Assembly: GCF_007845675.1 (NCBI RefSeq)
Contig: NZ_VOBR01000027.1
Location: 77,994-134,266 of the forward strand
Length of the DNA stretch: 56,273 bases
DNA from: Lentzea tibetensis
GTDB lineage: Bacteria > Actinomycetota > Actinomycetes > Mycobacteriales > Pseudonocardiaceae
Reading direction: 5' to 3'
In this document: positions 25,451 to 33,770 of the stretch, piece after piece
How positions within the stretch are numbered: the stretch's first letter is position 1
How the letters are laid out: every line of letters starts with the position of its first letter
Notes under the pieces: generated by a model
The model's input: the letters and a program-made list of their open reading frames with translations, nothing else
Told to the model about the DNA's origin: nothing
Database searches by the model: none
Program-made: the position numbers and the translations under genes

Positions 25451-26695
25451 TCAACGCGGCCACGGTGACCGCGCTGACCGCGGAGGCTTCGGGAAGGGAG
25501 AAGGCCGCGCGAAACCCCGAACACCCATCCCGACCGCGGCGACGGCGGCCACGCACAACACCCCGCCGCTGACCAGTGCGAAACCGCCGGAGGACAGCCC
25601 GGCCACCAGCCCGCCACGCAGGTTGCCGAGATCCGGTCCGGCCTGTCCCACGATCTGCTCGGCGGCGGAAACCCGCCCCAGCAACGAATCCGGCGTGTGC
25701 AACTGGACCAGGGTTCCCCTGGACACGACGGCGACGGTGTCGGCGGCCCCGGCCACGACGAGAAACCCGAGCCCGGCCCAGGGGTTCGACGACAACCCGA
25801 ACAAGGCCAGGGACACGCCCCACAGAGCCGAACCGGCCAGCATCACCAGCCCAGGACGAGTCCCGCTGGTGAACGCTCCGGAGAAGAAGGACGCCACCAC
25901 GCCGCCCACGGCGATGGCGGACAGGAACAACCCGAGCGTGCGCGGGTCGTTGCCGAACCGCTCGGCGTTGATCAGCGGGAACAGGCTGATCGGCATCGAC
26001 AGCACGGTGGCGGCGAGGTCCGTCAGCAACGCACCGCGCACCACGGGGTTGCGGGCCATGAACGCCAGGCCGTCCAGTACCCCGTGCAGTCCGGGCCGCG
26101 CGGGTGCGCCGGACGGCCGCAGCTCCGGCAACCGGAACGCGCCGTACAGGGCGACCGCGAACGTGGCCGCGTCGATCAGGTAGCAGCCGCCGACGCCGAC
26201 CCACCCCACGACCAGGCCACCCGCGGCGGGGCCTGCCAGCATCGCGCCCTGGAACGCGATCCGGTTCAGCGCGAGCCCGGCCGCCAGCTGCTCGCGGGGG
26301 AGCAGCGCGCTGACGAACGTCCTGGCGGCCGGTCCGCCTCCCGCCACGAAACACGACTGCGCGGCGACCATCACCAGCACCACGGCGGGCGGGGAGCCGA
26401 GAAACCCCTGCACCGCCAGCAGAACCGCGCACACGGCCTGGCCCGTCGTCGTCAACAGGTAGAAGCGGCGGCGGTCGACGCGATCGACCAGCGACCCGGC
26501 GAACAGACCGAACGCGATCAGCGGCACCGCCTGCGCCAGACCGACCGCGCCGGTCCACACGGTGCTCCCGGTCGACTGCCACACCTGGAACATCACCGCG
26601 ACCAGTGCCATCTGGCCACCCAGGCCGGAGATCGTGCGGCCGATCCACAGGCGGCGGAAGGCGCGGACGCGCAGCGGAGCCAGGTCGATCAGCAC
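25451..26695 (-). CDS. MFS transporter (EntS-like exporter family)
   Basis: A 414-aa membrane protein from GTG 26695. The opening LAPLRVRAFRRLWIGRTISGLGGQMALVAVMFQVWQSTGS and the loop AGSLVDRVDRRRFYLLTTT (MFS motif A, DRxxRR) are typical of the drug/siderophore exporter group that includes EntS. About 12 helices and a basic C-terminal tail. The frame stays open upstream to 27661, but those codons read as antisense of the DinB genes. It lies near the siderophore island and could export the product, though an ABC exporter is also present. Its start is close to a TAACAG-CA-CTGTTA palindrome. Confidence 0.8.
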   Translation of the reverse strand: MLIDLAPLRVRAFRRLWIGRTISGLGGQMALVAVMFQVWQSTGSTVWTGAVGLAQAVPLIAFGLFAGSLVDRVDRRRFYLLTTTGQAVCAVLLAVQGFLGSPPAVVLVMVAAQSCFVAGGGPAARTFVSALLPREQLAAGLALNRIAFQGAMLAGPAAGGLVVGWVGVGGCYLIDAATFAVALYGAFRLPELRPSGAPARPGLHGVLDGLAFMARNPVVRGALLTDLAATVLSMPISLFPLINAERFGNDPRTLGLFLSAIAVGGVVASFFSGAFTSGTRPGLVMLAGSALWGVSLALFGLSSNPWAGLGFLVVAGAADTVAVVSRGTLVQLHTPDSLLGRVSAAEQIVGQAGPDLGNLRGGLVAGLSSGGFALVSGGVLCVAAVAAVGMGVRGFARPSPFPKPPRSARSPWPR

Positions 26696-26706
26696 ACCGA
26701 GAATTC

Positions 26707-26720
26707 TAACAGCACTGTTA
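26707..26720. promoter_or_regulatory. 14-bp palindrome at the MFS transporter start
   Basis: TAACAG-CA-CTGTTA lies 12 bp upstream of the GTG at 26695 in a short AT-richer patch. The position suits an operator over the transcription start, as expected for a TetR/MarR-type repressor of an efflux gene. No such regulator is adjacent. Confidence 0.4.
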
Positions 26721-26730
26721 CATTCCGGTT

Positions 26731-27273
26731 TTACATGCCGGTGGCCCCGTCGATCCGCTCGCGCAGCAGGTCCGCATGGCCGTTGTGACGGGCGTACTCG
26801 ACGATCATGTGGATCATGATCCGGCGCAGCGACACCGGCAGGTCGTGCCTGAGCACGGTGCCTTCGTCGTCGAGCGACGCGGCGGCCACGATCTCTCGGG
26901 AGCGGGCCACCTGCTCGTGCCACGCCGCCCAGGCCTCCTCGACGGGCCCGTCGAGGTGCTCGAAGTCCTGGTCCGGGTCGTCGTCGGAGTAGTAGATCAT
27001 CGGTTCGTCGGAACCGAGGAACTGCGTGCTGAACCACCACTGCTCCGTGCCCGCGAGGTGCCGCAACAGGCCGTGCAGCGACAGGCCGGACGGCGGCACC
27101 GCCATCGTCGACATCTGCGCCTGGTCGAGGCCGCGGCACTTCAGCTCGAACGTCTGCCGGTGGTGGTCGAGGAACGCGATCAGCAGGTCGCGTTCGGACC
27201 CCGTGTACGGCACCGGCGGGCGCGTGTCGTCGGTGACGGTCTGGGCGTAGTTCTCCTCCGGGATGTGCACCAT
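26731..27273 (-). CDS. DinB-superfamily protein (DUF664-like), copy 1
   Basis: A 180-aa four-helix protein: GSERDLLIAFLDHHRQTFELKCRGL, LSLHGLLRHLAGTEQWWF with the first metal-site His, and IHMIVEYARHNGHADLLRERIDG with the C-terminal His pair. This is the DUF664/mycothiol-dependent DinB fold used by actinomycete thiol-dependent S-transferases and detoxification enzymes. The HxxxHxxH metal site appears intact. The neighbour at 27313-27873 shows the same fold with limited sequence identity. Substrate unknown. Confidence 0.8.
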   Translation of the reverse strand: MVHIPEENYAQTVTDDTRPPVPYTGSERDLLIAFLDHHRQTFELKCRGLDQAQMSTMAVPPSGLSLHGLLRHLAGTEQWWFSTQFLGSDEPMIYYSDDDPDQDFEHLDGPVEEAWAAWHEQVARSREIVAAASLDDEGTVLRHDLPVSLRRIMIHMIVEYARHNGHADLLRERIDGATGM

Positions 27274-27312
27274 GGCCCGAGCATCGCAGAGGGGTCTGAC
27301 AGTCGCGTGCGG

Positions 27313-27873
27313 TCAGGCCCCGGCCGCCCTGGCGGCCCGCTCGATCTCCGCGCGCCGGTTCTCCCAGTAGGCCGCGTCCCGGCCCGCCGCGTCCACGCTC
27401 ACCGCACCGTCGATCTGTTCGCGCAGGATGTCGGCGTGCCCGGCGTGCCGGTTGGTCTCGGTGAGCAGGTGGACCAGGACGTTGAACAGCGTCACGTCGG
27501 GGCGCGGCCACCACGGCACGTGGCCGGGAGCGTCGATGTCGAGTGCGTTGATCGTCGCGTCGGCGTGGTCGCACGCGCGCCGGTAGCGGTCGACGATCTC
27601 GGCGCGCGTCTCGTGCTCGGCCGCCCAGTTGTCGGCGCGGCGCGCGGCCACGTCGTCCCAATGGAACAGGGGTTCGGGGAACGGACGCCCGAAGACCTCG
27701 CCGAAGTACCTCGCCTCCGAGGTCGCCAGGTGCTTGATCAGGCCGAGCAGGTTGGTGCCGGTGCGGGTCAGCGGGCGACGGGCGTCGTACTCACCGAGCC
27801 CGTCGATCTTCGAGAGCATCGCCTCGCGTATCCAGCGCAGGTCGTCGTGCAGCAGCGTCTTCGCATCGATCAT
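27313..27873 (-). CDS. DinB-superfamily protein (DUF664-like), copy 2
   Basis: A 186-aa protein: LLHDDLRWIREAMLSKIDGLGEYDARRPLTRTGTNLLGLIKHLATSEARYFGEVFG, then FNVLVHLLTETNRHAGHADILREQIDGAV. It has the same DinB/DUF664 layout as its neighbour, with the metal-binding His residues in LIKHLA and NRHAGHAD. It lies 20 bp downstream of the ABC exporter gene on the same strand and may share its transcript. Catalytic role unknown; a mycothiol-dependent transferase is the usual guess for this family. Confidence 0.8.
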   Translation of the reverse strand: MIDAKTLLHDDLRWIREAMLSKIDGLGEYDARRPLTRTGTNLLGLIKHLATSEARYFGEVFGRPFPEPLFHWDDVAARRADNWAAEHETRAEIVDRYRRACDHADATINALDIDAPGHVPWWPRPDVTLFNVLVHLLTETNRHAGHADILREQIDGAVSVDAAGRDAAYWENRRAEIERAARAAGA

Positions 27874-27892
27874 GAGTACGAGAGTGCCTGAA

Positions 27893-29599
27893 TCAGCGCG
27901 AACCCGACCAGGCAGCCCACAGCGTCGCGTACTTGCCGCCCGCCGCGAGCAGGTCGGCGTGCGTGCCCGACTCGACGACGCGGCCGTCCTCCAGCACGAC
28001 CACGCGGTCGGCGGACTCGGCCTGCGTCAGGCGGTGTGCCACCAGCAGGCCGGTCCGGCCCTCCAGAGCCGACGAAGCGGCGGCCTCCAGGGCGCGGGCG
28101 CCCGCGCTGCCCGCGTCGGCGGTGGCCTCGTCGAGGATCGCGACCGGGCGGTCGGCGAGCACCAACCGCGCCAACGCGAGCTGCTGGGCCTGGGCGACGG
28201 TCAGCCGGTGACCGCCCTCGCCGACCACGGTCGAGAGTCCGGACGGCAGCGCGGACGCCCACGCCAGCGCGTCCACCCGTGCCAGCGCGGCCTCGACCTC
28301 GTCGACCGAGGCGGACGGGCGGGCCAGGCGCAGGTCGTCGATCAGCGGACCGGCGAACACGTGCACCTCCTGCGAGATCAGCGCCACCGAGTCGCGCGGA
28401 TCGCCGCCCACGTCGACGGTTCCGGCCGACGGCGTGTGCACGCCGGCGATCAGCTTCGCCAGTGTCGTCTTGCCCGCGCCGGAAGCGCCGACCAGCGCCA
28501 CCCGCTCGCCGGGCGACAGGTCGATGTCCACATCGGACAGCACGGGCCTGCCGGTGACGTACGAGTGGCCGACGCCGGACACCTTCACCGAGCCGTCCGC
28601 GACGCCGTCGAACGTGCCGCGGTCCGGGACCGGGCAGTCGACCACGCCGACGATGCGCGACAGGCTCGCGGTCGCGGACTGCACGTCGTCGGCCAGCGCC
28701 AGCGCCTGGTTGATCGGGTTGAACAGGCTGTGGAAGTACAACGCGGCCGCGGTGGCCGTGCCCAGCGTGGCGGAACCGTTGCCCACCAGGATGAAACCGG
28801 TCACCAGCACGCCGACGAGCCCGACGACCTCGGCCACGTTCAGGCGGCCGTAGAACTGGCTGAGCAGCTTGATCCCGCGCAGCGTCAACGACACCGCGGC
28901 CTCGGAACGCGTGCGCACGCGGGACAGGTGGTCCTCGCCGAGCCGGAACGCGCGGACGGTCGACGCGCCGCCGATGGTGTCGAGCAGTTGTTGCTGCTGC
29001 TCGCCGACGGCCGTGCGCTGCGCCGTGTAGACCTTCATCGCGCGGCCGCCGTACCAGCGCACCGTGTACGCCTGGATCGGCGCGGCGAGCAGCGCGGCCA
29101 GCAGGAACCGCCAGTCCAGCACCAGCAGCCCGACCAGGGTGAGCACGATCGTCAGCGACGCGCGCGCCATCGTCGGCAACGCGATGCGCACGGCGTCCGC
29201 GACCACCTGCACGTCACGGGTCACGCGGGACGTCAGGTCGCCGGCACCGGCCTTCTCGACCTGTTCCAGCGGCAGCCGCAACACCCTCGTGACGAAGCGT
29301 TCGCGCAATTCCGCCAGCACGCCCTCGCCGACCTTCGCCACCAGTGAGATGCCGAGCGCGGTGAGACCACCTTGCAGCAGTGCGACGACCACCAGCACCG
29401 CCACCGGCAGCAGGAACTCGTCGCGGCGCGCGGTGACCAGGTCGACCACGTGACCGAGCACCGGCGGCGCGACCATGCCCGCGCCGGTTCCGGCCACCAG
29501 CACGCCGAACGCCAGCAGCGTCAGCTTCACGGGCGCCAGCGAGCGCAGCACGGCCCAGGTTCGTGCGCCCGACGCGATCGGGAGCAGTTCGCGAGTCAC
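27893..29599 (-). CDS. Siderophore-type ABC exporter half (permease-ATPase fusion), catalytic subunit
   Basis: A 568-aa protein from GTG 29599. The N-terminal six-helix exporter domain is followed by an ATPase with intact Walker A (VGASGAGKTT), Walker B with catalytic Glu (VAILDEATAD) and H-loop (LLVAHRLTQ), but a changed signature LTVAQAQQ in place of LSGGQ. Its partner at 29610-31235 has the opposite defects. The pair therefore resembles asymmetric heterodimeric exporters with one competent ATP site. Its position beside the ornithine monooxygenase suggests siderophore export, or IrtAB-like transport, by inference. Confidence 0.85.
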   Translation of the reverse strand: MTRELLPIASGARTWAVLRSLAPVKLTLLAFGVLVAGTGAGMVAPPVLGHVVDLVTARRDEFLLPVAVLVVVALLQGGLTALGISLVAKVGEGVLAELRERFVTRVLRLPLEQVEKAGAGDLTSRVTRDVQVVADAVRIALPTMARASLTIVLTLVGLLVLDWRFLLAALLAAPIQAYTVRWYGGRAMKVYTAQRTAVGEQQQQLLDTIGGASTVRAFRLGEDHLSRVRTRSEAAVSLTLRGIKLLSQFYGRLNVAEVVGLVGVLVTGFILVGNGSATLGTATAAALYFHSLFNPINQALALADDVQSATASLSRIVGVVDCPVPDRGTFDGVADGSVKVSGVGHSYVTGRPVLSDVDIDLSPGERVALVGASGAGKTTLAKLIAGVHTPSAGTVDVGGDPRDSVALISQEVHVFAGPLIDDLRLARPSASVDEVEAALARVDALAWASALPSGLSTVVGEGGHRLTVAQAQQLALARLVLADRPVAILDEATADAGSAGARALEAAASSALEGRTGLLVAHRLTQAESADRVVVLEDGRVVESGTHADLLAAGGKYATLWAAWSGSR

Positions 29600-29609
29600 A
29601 GGGATCCCC

Positions 29610-31235
29610 TCAGCTCAGCACCGCTGCGCGGTACGTCTCGTGGTCGCGGACCAGGTCCGAGTGCGTGCCGGACGCGACGAACCGGCCGTCCGACAGCAGC
29701 ACCACGCGGTCCGCGGCACCCAGCAGCGCGGGGGAGGAGGCGACGACGATCGTCGTCCTATCCCGGCGCATCTCCCGGATGCCCGCGGCGAGCGACACCT
29801 CGGTGACCGCGTCCACCGCGGTCGACGGGTCGTGCAGCACCAGCACCGGTGGTGCCAGCGCCAAAGCCCGTGCGAGAGCGACGCGTTGCCGCTGCCCGCC
29901 GGACAGCGACCGGCCGCGTTCGGACACCGGCGTCTCCAGCGGCAGCGTCAACGCGGACGCGTCCAGCGCGCCGTCGACGTCACCGACCACGTTGGACGCC
30001 ACGGTTCCCTCGAACAGATCGGCGTCGTGCGCGGCGACCACCACCGAGCCGCGCAACGAGGACACGTCCACAGTGGACACGCACACGCCGTCCAGCTCGA
30101 CGGACCCGGCCGTGGGGTCGACCTCGCGGCCCAGCAGCCGCAGCAGCGCGGCGGCGTCCGCCGGATCCGGTGCCACGACACCGAGCAGCTCGCCCGGCCG
30201 CACCTCGAGATCCAGTGACCGCAACGAGTCCGAGCTCACGCCGGACAACCGCAGGTGCCCGCGCACGTCGGACGGCAGCGAGCCAGCAGCGGGCGGAACC
30301 GCGTACGGGGCCGAGAGGACCTCGGTCACCCGCTTCGCGGAAGCCCTGCCCTGCGCGAACAAGCCGTTCACCCACGAGAAGATGGTCAACGGCCACAACA
30401 GGAACTGCGCGAGCCCGACGGCCGCCACGAGCTGACCGACGGTGATGTCGCCCTGCACGGCCAGCTTGCCGCCGACCAGTGCGATCAGTGCCAGGAACAA
30501 CCCGGTCAGCGTCAGCACGGAGCCTTCGAGCAACGACTGCGCCCGCGCGGCGCGCACGGCCGCGACCAGCGAGCCCTGGCTGGTGAGGTGGTAGCGGGAC
30601 GCGGCGGTCGACTCGGCGCCGATGCCCTTCAACGCCCGCAGCCCGCTCACCAGGTCCGCTGCGATGCCGGACGCCTGCGCGGCGCGGTCCTGCTCGGCCT
30701 CGCTGCGCCGTTCCAGCGGCTTGCCGAGCAGGTGCGCGAGCACCAGCATCAGCGGTGCCACGACGAGGATCAGCAGGCCGAGCGGCACGGACACCCGCAG
30801 CAGCGCGACCGCGCCGACGACCAGCCCGACGACCGCGGCGAACGCGATCGGCAGCGCCAGGTTCACCGAGCCGACGCGCTTCGCGTCACCGGTCGCGATG
30901 CTGGCCAGCTCACCGGACAGCCGCCCGTTCTCCGCACCGCCACCGCTGTGCAGGACGCGCGCGGTCAGCTCCATCCGAATCGCATGTGAGGCCCGCTCGG
31001 ATCCGCGTTCGCCGAGCCGCAGGGAGAACCGGAAGCTCAGCGACAGCACCACGAACAGTCCGATCAGCACCGCGACCAACCGCGCCAGCGCGCCCGCGTC
31101 GCCGGTGGCCACCGCCTCGTCGATGATCACGCCGATCAGTACCGGGACGAGTGCCTCTCCTGTCTGGTGCATCGCGCCGAGCGCGGAAGCCGCGCTGACA
31201 CAACGCCATTGGCCGGCGATCGCACGCCACAGCAC
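29610..31235 (-). CDS. ABC exporter half with degenerate ATP-binding site
   Basis: A 541-aa permease-ATPase fusion from GTG 31235 behind AGGAGGTGG. The six-helix membrane domain is normal. In the ATPase part, Walker A is lost (VVAPDPADAAALL instead of GxxGxGKST), the Walker B glutamate is Pro (VLVLHDPSTAVD) and the H-loop His is missing (IVVASSPAL). The LSGGQRQR signature is intact and can complete the active site of the partner at 27893-29599. Ten bp separate the genes. An iron-box palindrome lies upstream, shared with the divergent monooxygenase, so iron repression of export is expected. Confidence 0.85.
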   Translation of the reverse strand: MLWRAIAGQWRCVSAASALGAMHQTGEALVPVLIGVIIDEAVATGDAGALARLVAVLIGLFVVLSLSFRFSLRLGERGSERASHAIRMELTARVLHSGGGAENGRLSGELASIATGDAKRVGSVNLALPIAFAAVVGLVVGAVALLRVSVPLGLLILVVAPLMLVLAHLLGKPLERRSEAEQDRAAQASGIAADLVSGLRALKGIGAESTAASRYHLTSQGSLVAAVRAARAQSLLEGSVLTLTGLFLALIALVGGKLAVQGDITVGQLVAAVGLAQFLLWPLTIFSWVNGLFAQGRASAKRVTEVLSAPYAVPPAAGSLPSDVRGHLRLSGVSSDSLRSLDLEVRPGELLGVVAPDPADAAALLRLLGREVDPTAGSVELDGVCVSTVDVSSLRGSVVVAAHDADLFEGTVASNVVGDVDGALDASALTLPLETPVSERGRSLSGGQRQRVALARALALAPPVLVLHDPSTAVDAVTEVSLAAGIREMRRDRTTIVVASSPALLGAADRVVLLSDGRFVASGTHSDLVRDHETYRAAVLS

Positions 31236-31282
31236 GTTCGTCCACCTCCTGGGGCGGTGTAGATCACGTCCGAATGCACTAG

Positions 31283-31298
31283 CTAAGGCGTGCCTTAG
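31283..31298. promoter_or_regulatory. Iron box (DtxR/IdeR/DmdR-type) between exporter and monooxygenase
   Basis: CTAAGGCGTGCCTTAG contains TAAGG-N4-CCTTA, the inner palindrome of the IdeR/DmdR consensus TTAGGTTAGGCTAACCTAA. A second weaker 19-nt match (14 of 19 by hand) starts at 31299. The site lies in the 109-bp spacer between two divergent units, so one regulator dimer pair could control both. Confidence 0.75.
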
Positions 31299-31344
31299 TT
31301 AAGTTAGGGTTACTTTACAACTGACCCCGAGGAGTCGAACAGCC

Positions 31345-32619
31345 ATGCCGTCTGAGCCCGTGCACGACCTCGTCGGAATTGGTTTCGGTCCGTCCAACCT
31401 CGCGCTGGCGATCGCCGTTCACGAGCACGAACGGCCTGTCACCGCGCGGTTCTTCGAGAAGCAGCCCGCATTCGGGTGGCACCGGGGCATGCTGCTCGAG
31501 GATGCCACGATGCAGGTCTCGTTCCTCAAGGACCTCGTCACACTCCGCAACCCGCGCAGCGAGTTCAGCTTCCTCTGCTACCTGCGCGACCGGGGCAGGC
31601 TGATCGACTTCGTCAACCACAAGAACCTCTTCCCGCTGCGCGTGGAGTTCCACGACTACTTCGAGTGGGCGGCGGAAAAGGTCGCGCACCTCGTGTCCTA
31701 CGGCACGGAAGTGGTTCAGGTCACAAGTGACGGTGACGTATTCGAGGTCACCACGAACGACGGCCAGGTGACGGTGGCGCGCAATCTCGTGATGGCGACG
31801 GGACTCGAGCCGAACCTGCCGGAGGGAATCGAGACCGGCGAACGGATCTGGCACAACCGGGAACTGCTGCACCGCGTCGAGCAGGTGAACGACCCGCAAC
31901 GATTCGTCGTCGTCGGCGCCGGCCAGAGCGCGGCCGAGGTGACCGCGTTCCTGCACGACCGCTTCCCCGCGGCCGAGGTGTGCGGTGTGTTCGCCCGCTA
32001 CGGCTACAGCCCGGCCGACGACAGCTCGTTCGCGAACCGCATCTTCGACCCCGCGGCCGTCGACGACTTCTACTCCGCGCCCGAGGACGTCAAGCGCAAG
32101 CTGATGGCGTACCACGGGAACACGAACTTCGCGGTGGTCGACCTCGATCTCATCCAGGAGCTGTACCGGCGCGTCTACCGCGAGAAGGTGCTGAACCGCC
32201 AGCGGTTGCGGCTCTACAACACGTCCAGGCTCGTCGATGTCGCCGACGACGGCGCGAAGGTCAGCGCGACGGTCGAATCGCTCGCCGACGGCAGCCGGCG
32301 GAATGTCGAAGCCGATGTCGTTGTGTATTCGACCGGTTACCGTCCGGCGAATCCGGTCAGGTTGCTGGGAAGTCTCGCCGAACATTGTCGCCGCGACGCC
32401 GACACGCGACTGAAGATCGACCGCGACTACCGCGTCGTCACGTCGCCTGACCTGCGGTGCGGCATCTACCTGCAGGGCGGCACGGAACACACGCACGGCA
32501 TCACGTCCTCGCTCTTGTCGAACACCGCGGTGCGCGTGGGTGAGATCTTGGGCTCAATTCTTGATCACGGCGCAGCTGTGACCGTTCCGCAGTCGCGCAT
32601 CGCCGTCAGCGTGGGTTAG
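31345..32619 (+). CDS. L-ornithine N5-monooxygenase
   Basis: A 424-aa flavoprotein of the SidA/PvdA/IucD family. FAD site VGIGFGPSNLALA, the family-diagnostic MQVSFLKDLVTLRNPRSEFSFLCYL, NADPH site VVGAGQSAAE, and the C-terminal YSTGY motif are present. The FLKDLVTLRNP form is that of ornithine rather than lysine hydroxylases. It hydroxylates the side-chain amine of free L-ornithine with FAD, NADPH and O2, supplying the hydroxyornithine units demanded by the NRPS downstream. Transcription starts next to iron boxes, so it should be repressed in iron-replete cells. Confidence 0.92.
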   Translation: MPSEPVHDLVGIGFGPSNLALAIAVHEHERPVTARFFEKQPAFGWHRGMLLEDATMQVSFLKDLVTLRNPRSEFSFLCYLRDRGRLIDFVNHKNLFPLRVEFHDYFEWAAEKVAHLVSYGTEVVQVTSDGDVFEVTTNDGQVTVARNLVMATGLEPNLPEGIETGERIWHNRELLHRVEQVNDPQRFVVVGAGQSAAEVTAFLHDRFPAAEVCGVFARYGYSPADDSSFANRIFDPAAVDDFYSAPEDVKRKLMAYHGNTNFAVVDLDLIQELYRRVYREKVLNRQRLRLYNTSRLVDVADDGAKVSATVESLADGSRRNVEADVVVYSTGYRPANPVRLLGSLAEHCRRDADTRLKIDRDYRVVTSPDLRCGIYLQGGTEHTHGITSSLLSNTAVRVGEILGSILDHGAAVTVPQSRIAVSVG

Positions 32620-32634
32620 GGTGCCCTCAATTCG

Positions 32635-32650
32635 GTTAGGTTTACCTAAC
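32635..32650. promoter_or_regulatory. Iron box upstream of the siderophore-binding protein
   Basis: GTTAGGTTTACCTAAC is symmetric apart from the central pair and contains TTAGG-N4-CCTAA of the DtxR/IdeR/DmdR consensus. It lies 30 bp before the ATG at 32680. Confidence 0.85.
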
Positions 32651-32679
32651 TCTTTGGGTCCGTCGCTGAAGGGAAGACG

Positions 32680-33684
32680 ATGTCTCGGATGAGAGGGCTG
32701 CCGATCGTGGCGGTCTCGCTGGCCGCCGCGATGGCGCTGGCTGCGTGCGGTGGGGGCAGCAGTGCCCAGCCTGGTGGCAACACGACCGCGCAGACCGGTG
32801 CTTTCCCGGTCACCGTCGAGCACAAGCTCGGCAAGACCGAGATCAAGTCCGAGCCGAAGCGGGTCGTCACCCTCGGCCTGTCGGACCACGACGCCGTGGT
32901 GGCGCTCGGCGTCAAGCCGGTCGGCGTCATCGACTGGTTCAAGGAGCGCCCGTGGGGCAACTGGCCGTGGCTGGCCGGCAAGCTCGGTGACACGCCGCCG
33001 GAGATCGTCGGCGAGCGCGACGAGTACAACGTCGAGAAGATCGCGTCGCTGAAGCCGGACCTGATCCTGGCGCACTACTCCGGCATCAAGAAGGAGCAGT
33101 ACGACACGCTGTCGCAGATCGCTCCGGTCGTCGCGCAGGTCCCCGGCTTCGAGGACTACGGCGCCCCGATGCAGGAGATGGCCAAGCTGACGGCCAAGGC
33201 GCTCGGCCGCTCCGCCGAGATGGACAGGCTCATCGCCGAGATGGACGGCAAGTTCAAGGCCGTCCGCGACAAGCACCCCGAGTGGGCAGGCAAGACGGCT
33301 CTCGTGGCCGACTCGTTCCAGGCGGGCAACTTCGCGGTCTTCGCGGACCACGACCCGAAGATGAAGTTCATGCTGGACCTCGGCTTCAAGCTGCCGGAGA
33401 GCATCAAGAAGGAAGTCGGCAAGTCGAACGTCGTCGACTACAGCTACGAGAAGCTGGACGTGCTGGAGGCGGACCGCCTCGTCTGGCTGATGAGCAGCCC
33501 GCAGGTGGTCGAGGGGATCAAGGGCCAGGAGCTGTACAAGCGCACGAACGTGGTGAAGGACGACCACGTTCTGTACCTGACCTACCAGGACCCGCCCGTC
33601 GGTGCCGCCATGTCGTTCAACACGGTGCTGAGCATCCCCTACGCGCTCGACAACGTGGTGCCGAAGCTCGAAGCGATCAAGTAG
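32680..33684 (+). CDS. Iron-siderophore ABC transporter binding lipoprotein
   Basis: A 334-aa protein from ATG 32680 (GAAGGGAAG before it). The lipoprotein signal ends LAAC with Cys23. The mature part is a FepB/FhuD-type class III binding protein: SEPKRVVTLGLSDHDAVVALGVKPVGV, VGERDEYNVEKIASLKPDLILAHYSG, YDTLSQIAPVV, and a long central helix. It captures ferric hydroxamate outside the membrane and passes it to the FecCD permeases at 50722-52766. It has its own iron box and is followed by a hairpin terminator, so it is a short transcript or the leader of the NRPS operon with attenuation. Confidence 0.9.
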   Translation: MSRMRGLPIVAVSLAAAMALAACGGGSSAQPGGNTTAQTGAFPVTVEHKLGKTEIKSEPKRVVTLGLSDHDAVVALGVKPVGVIDWFKERPWGNWPWLAGKLGDTPPEIVGERDEYNVEKIASLKPDLILAHYSGIKKEQYDTLSQIAPVVAQVPGFEDYGAPMQEMAKLTAKALGRSAEMDRLIAEMDGKFKAVRDKHPEWAGKTALVADSFQAGNFAVFADHDPKMKFMLDLGFKLPESIKKEVGKSNVVDYSYEKLDVLEADRLVWLMSSPQVVEGIKGQELYKRTNVVKDDHVLYLTYQDPPVGAAMSFNTVLSIPYALDNVVPKLEAIK

Positions 33685-33700
33685 CAGTTGTGAAGTGGTA

Positions 33701-33726
33701 GCGGGGACGCCTCCGTGCGTCCCCGC
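33701..33726. terminator. 10-bp hairpin between binding protein and NRPS genes
   Basis: GCGGGGACGC and GCGTCCCCGC (33701-33710, 33717-33726) form a perfect 10-bp GC-rich stem with a 6-nt loop, 16 bp after the lipoprotein stop and 44 bp before the NRPS start. No U-run. It may terminate most transcripts and lower NRPS expression relative to the binding protein. Confidence 0.6.
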
Positions 33727-33770
33727 AGCCATGTCCGAGCCCTGTCGTAGTCTCGCGGAAGGCAGTCGTT

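Noticed and set aside
26707-26720. Iron box for the MFS exporter
   Set aside because: The palindrome TAACAG-CA-CTGTTA lacks the TWAGG/CCTWA halves found at the three genuine-looking iron boxes.
25451-27661. 736-codon frame joining the MFS transporter to upstream sequence
   Set aside because: The first about 320 codons overlap the two DinB genes in another frame and read as Arg/Pro-rich noise; only the part from 26695 is a transporter.
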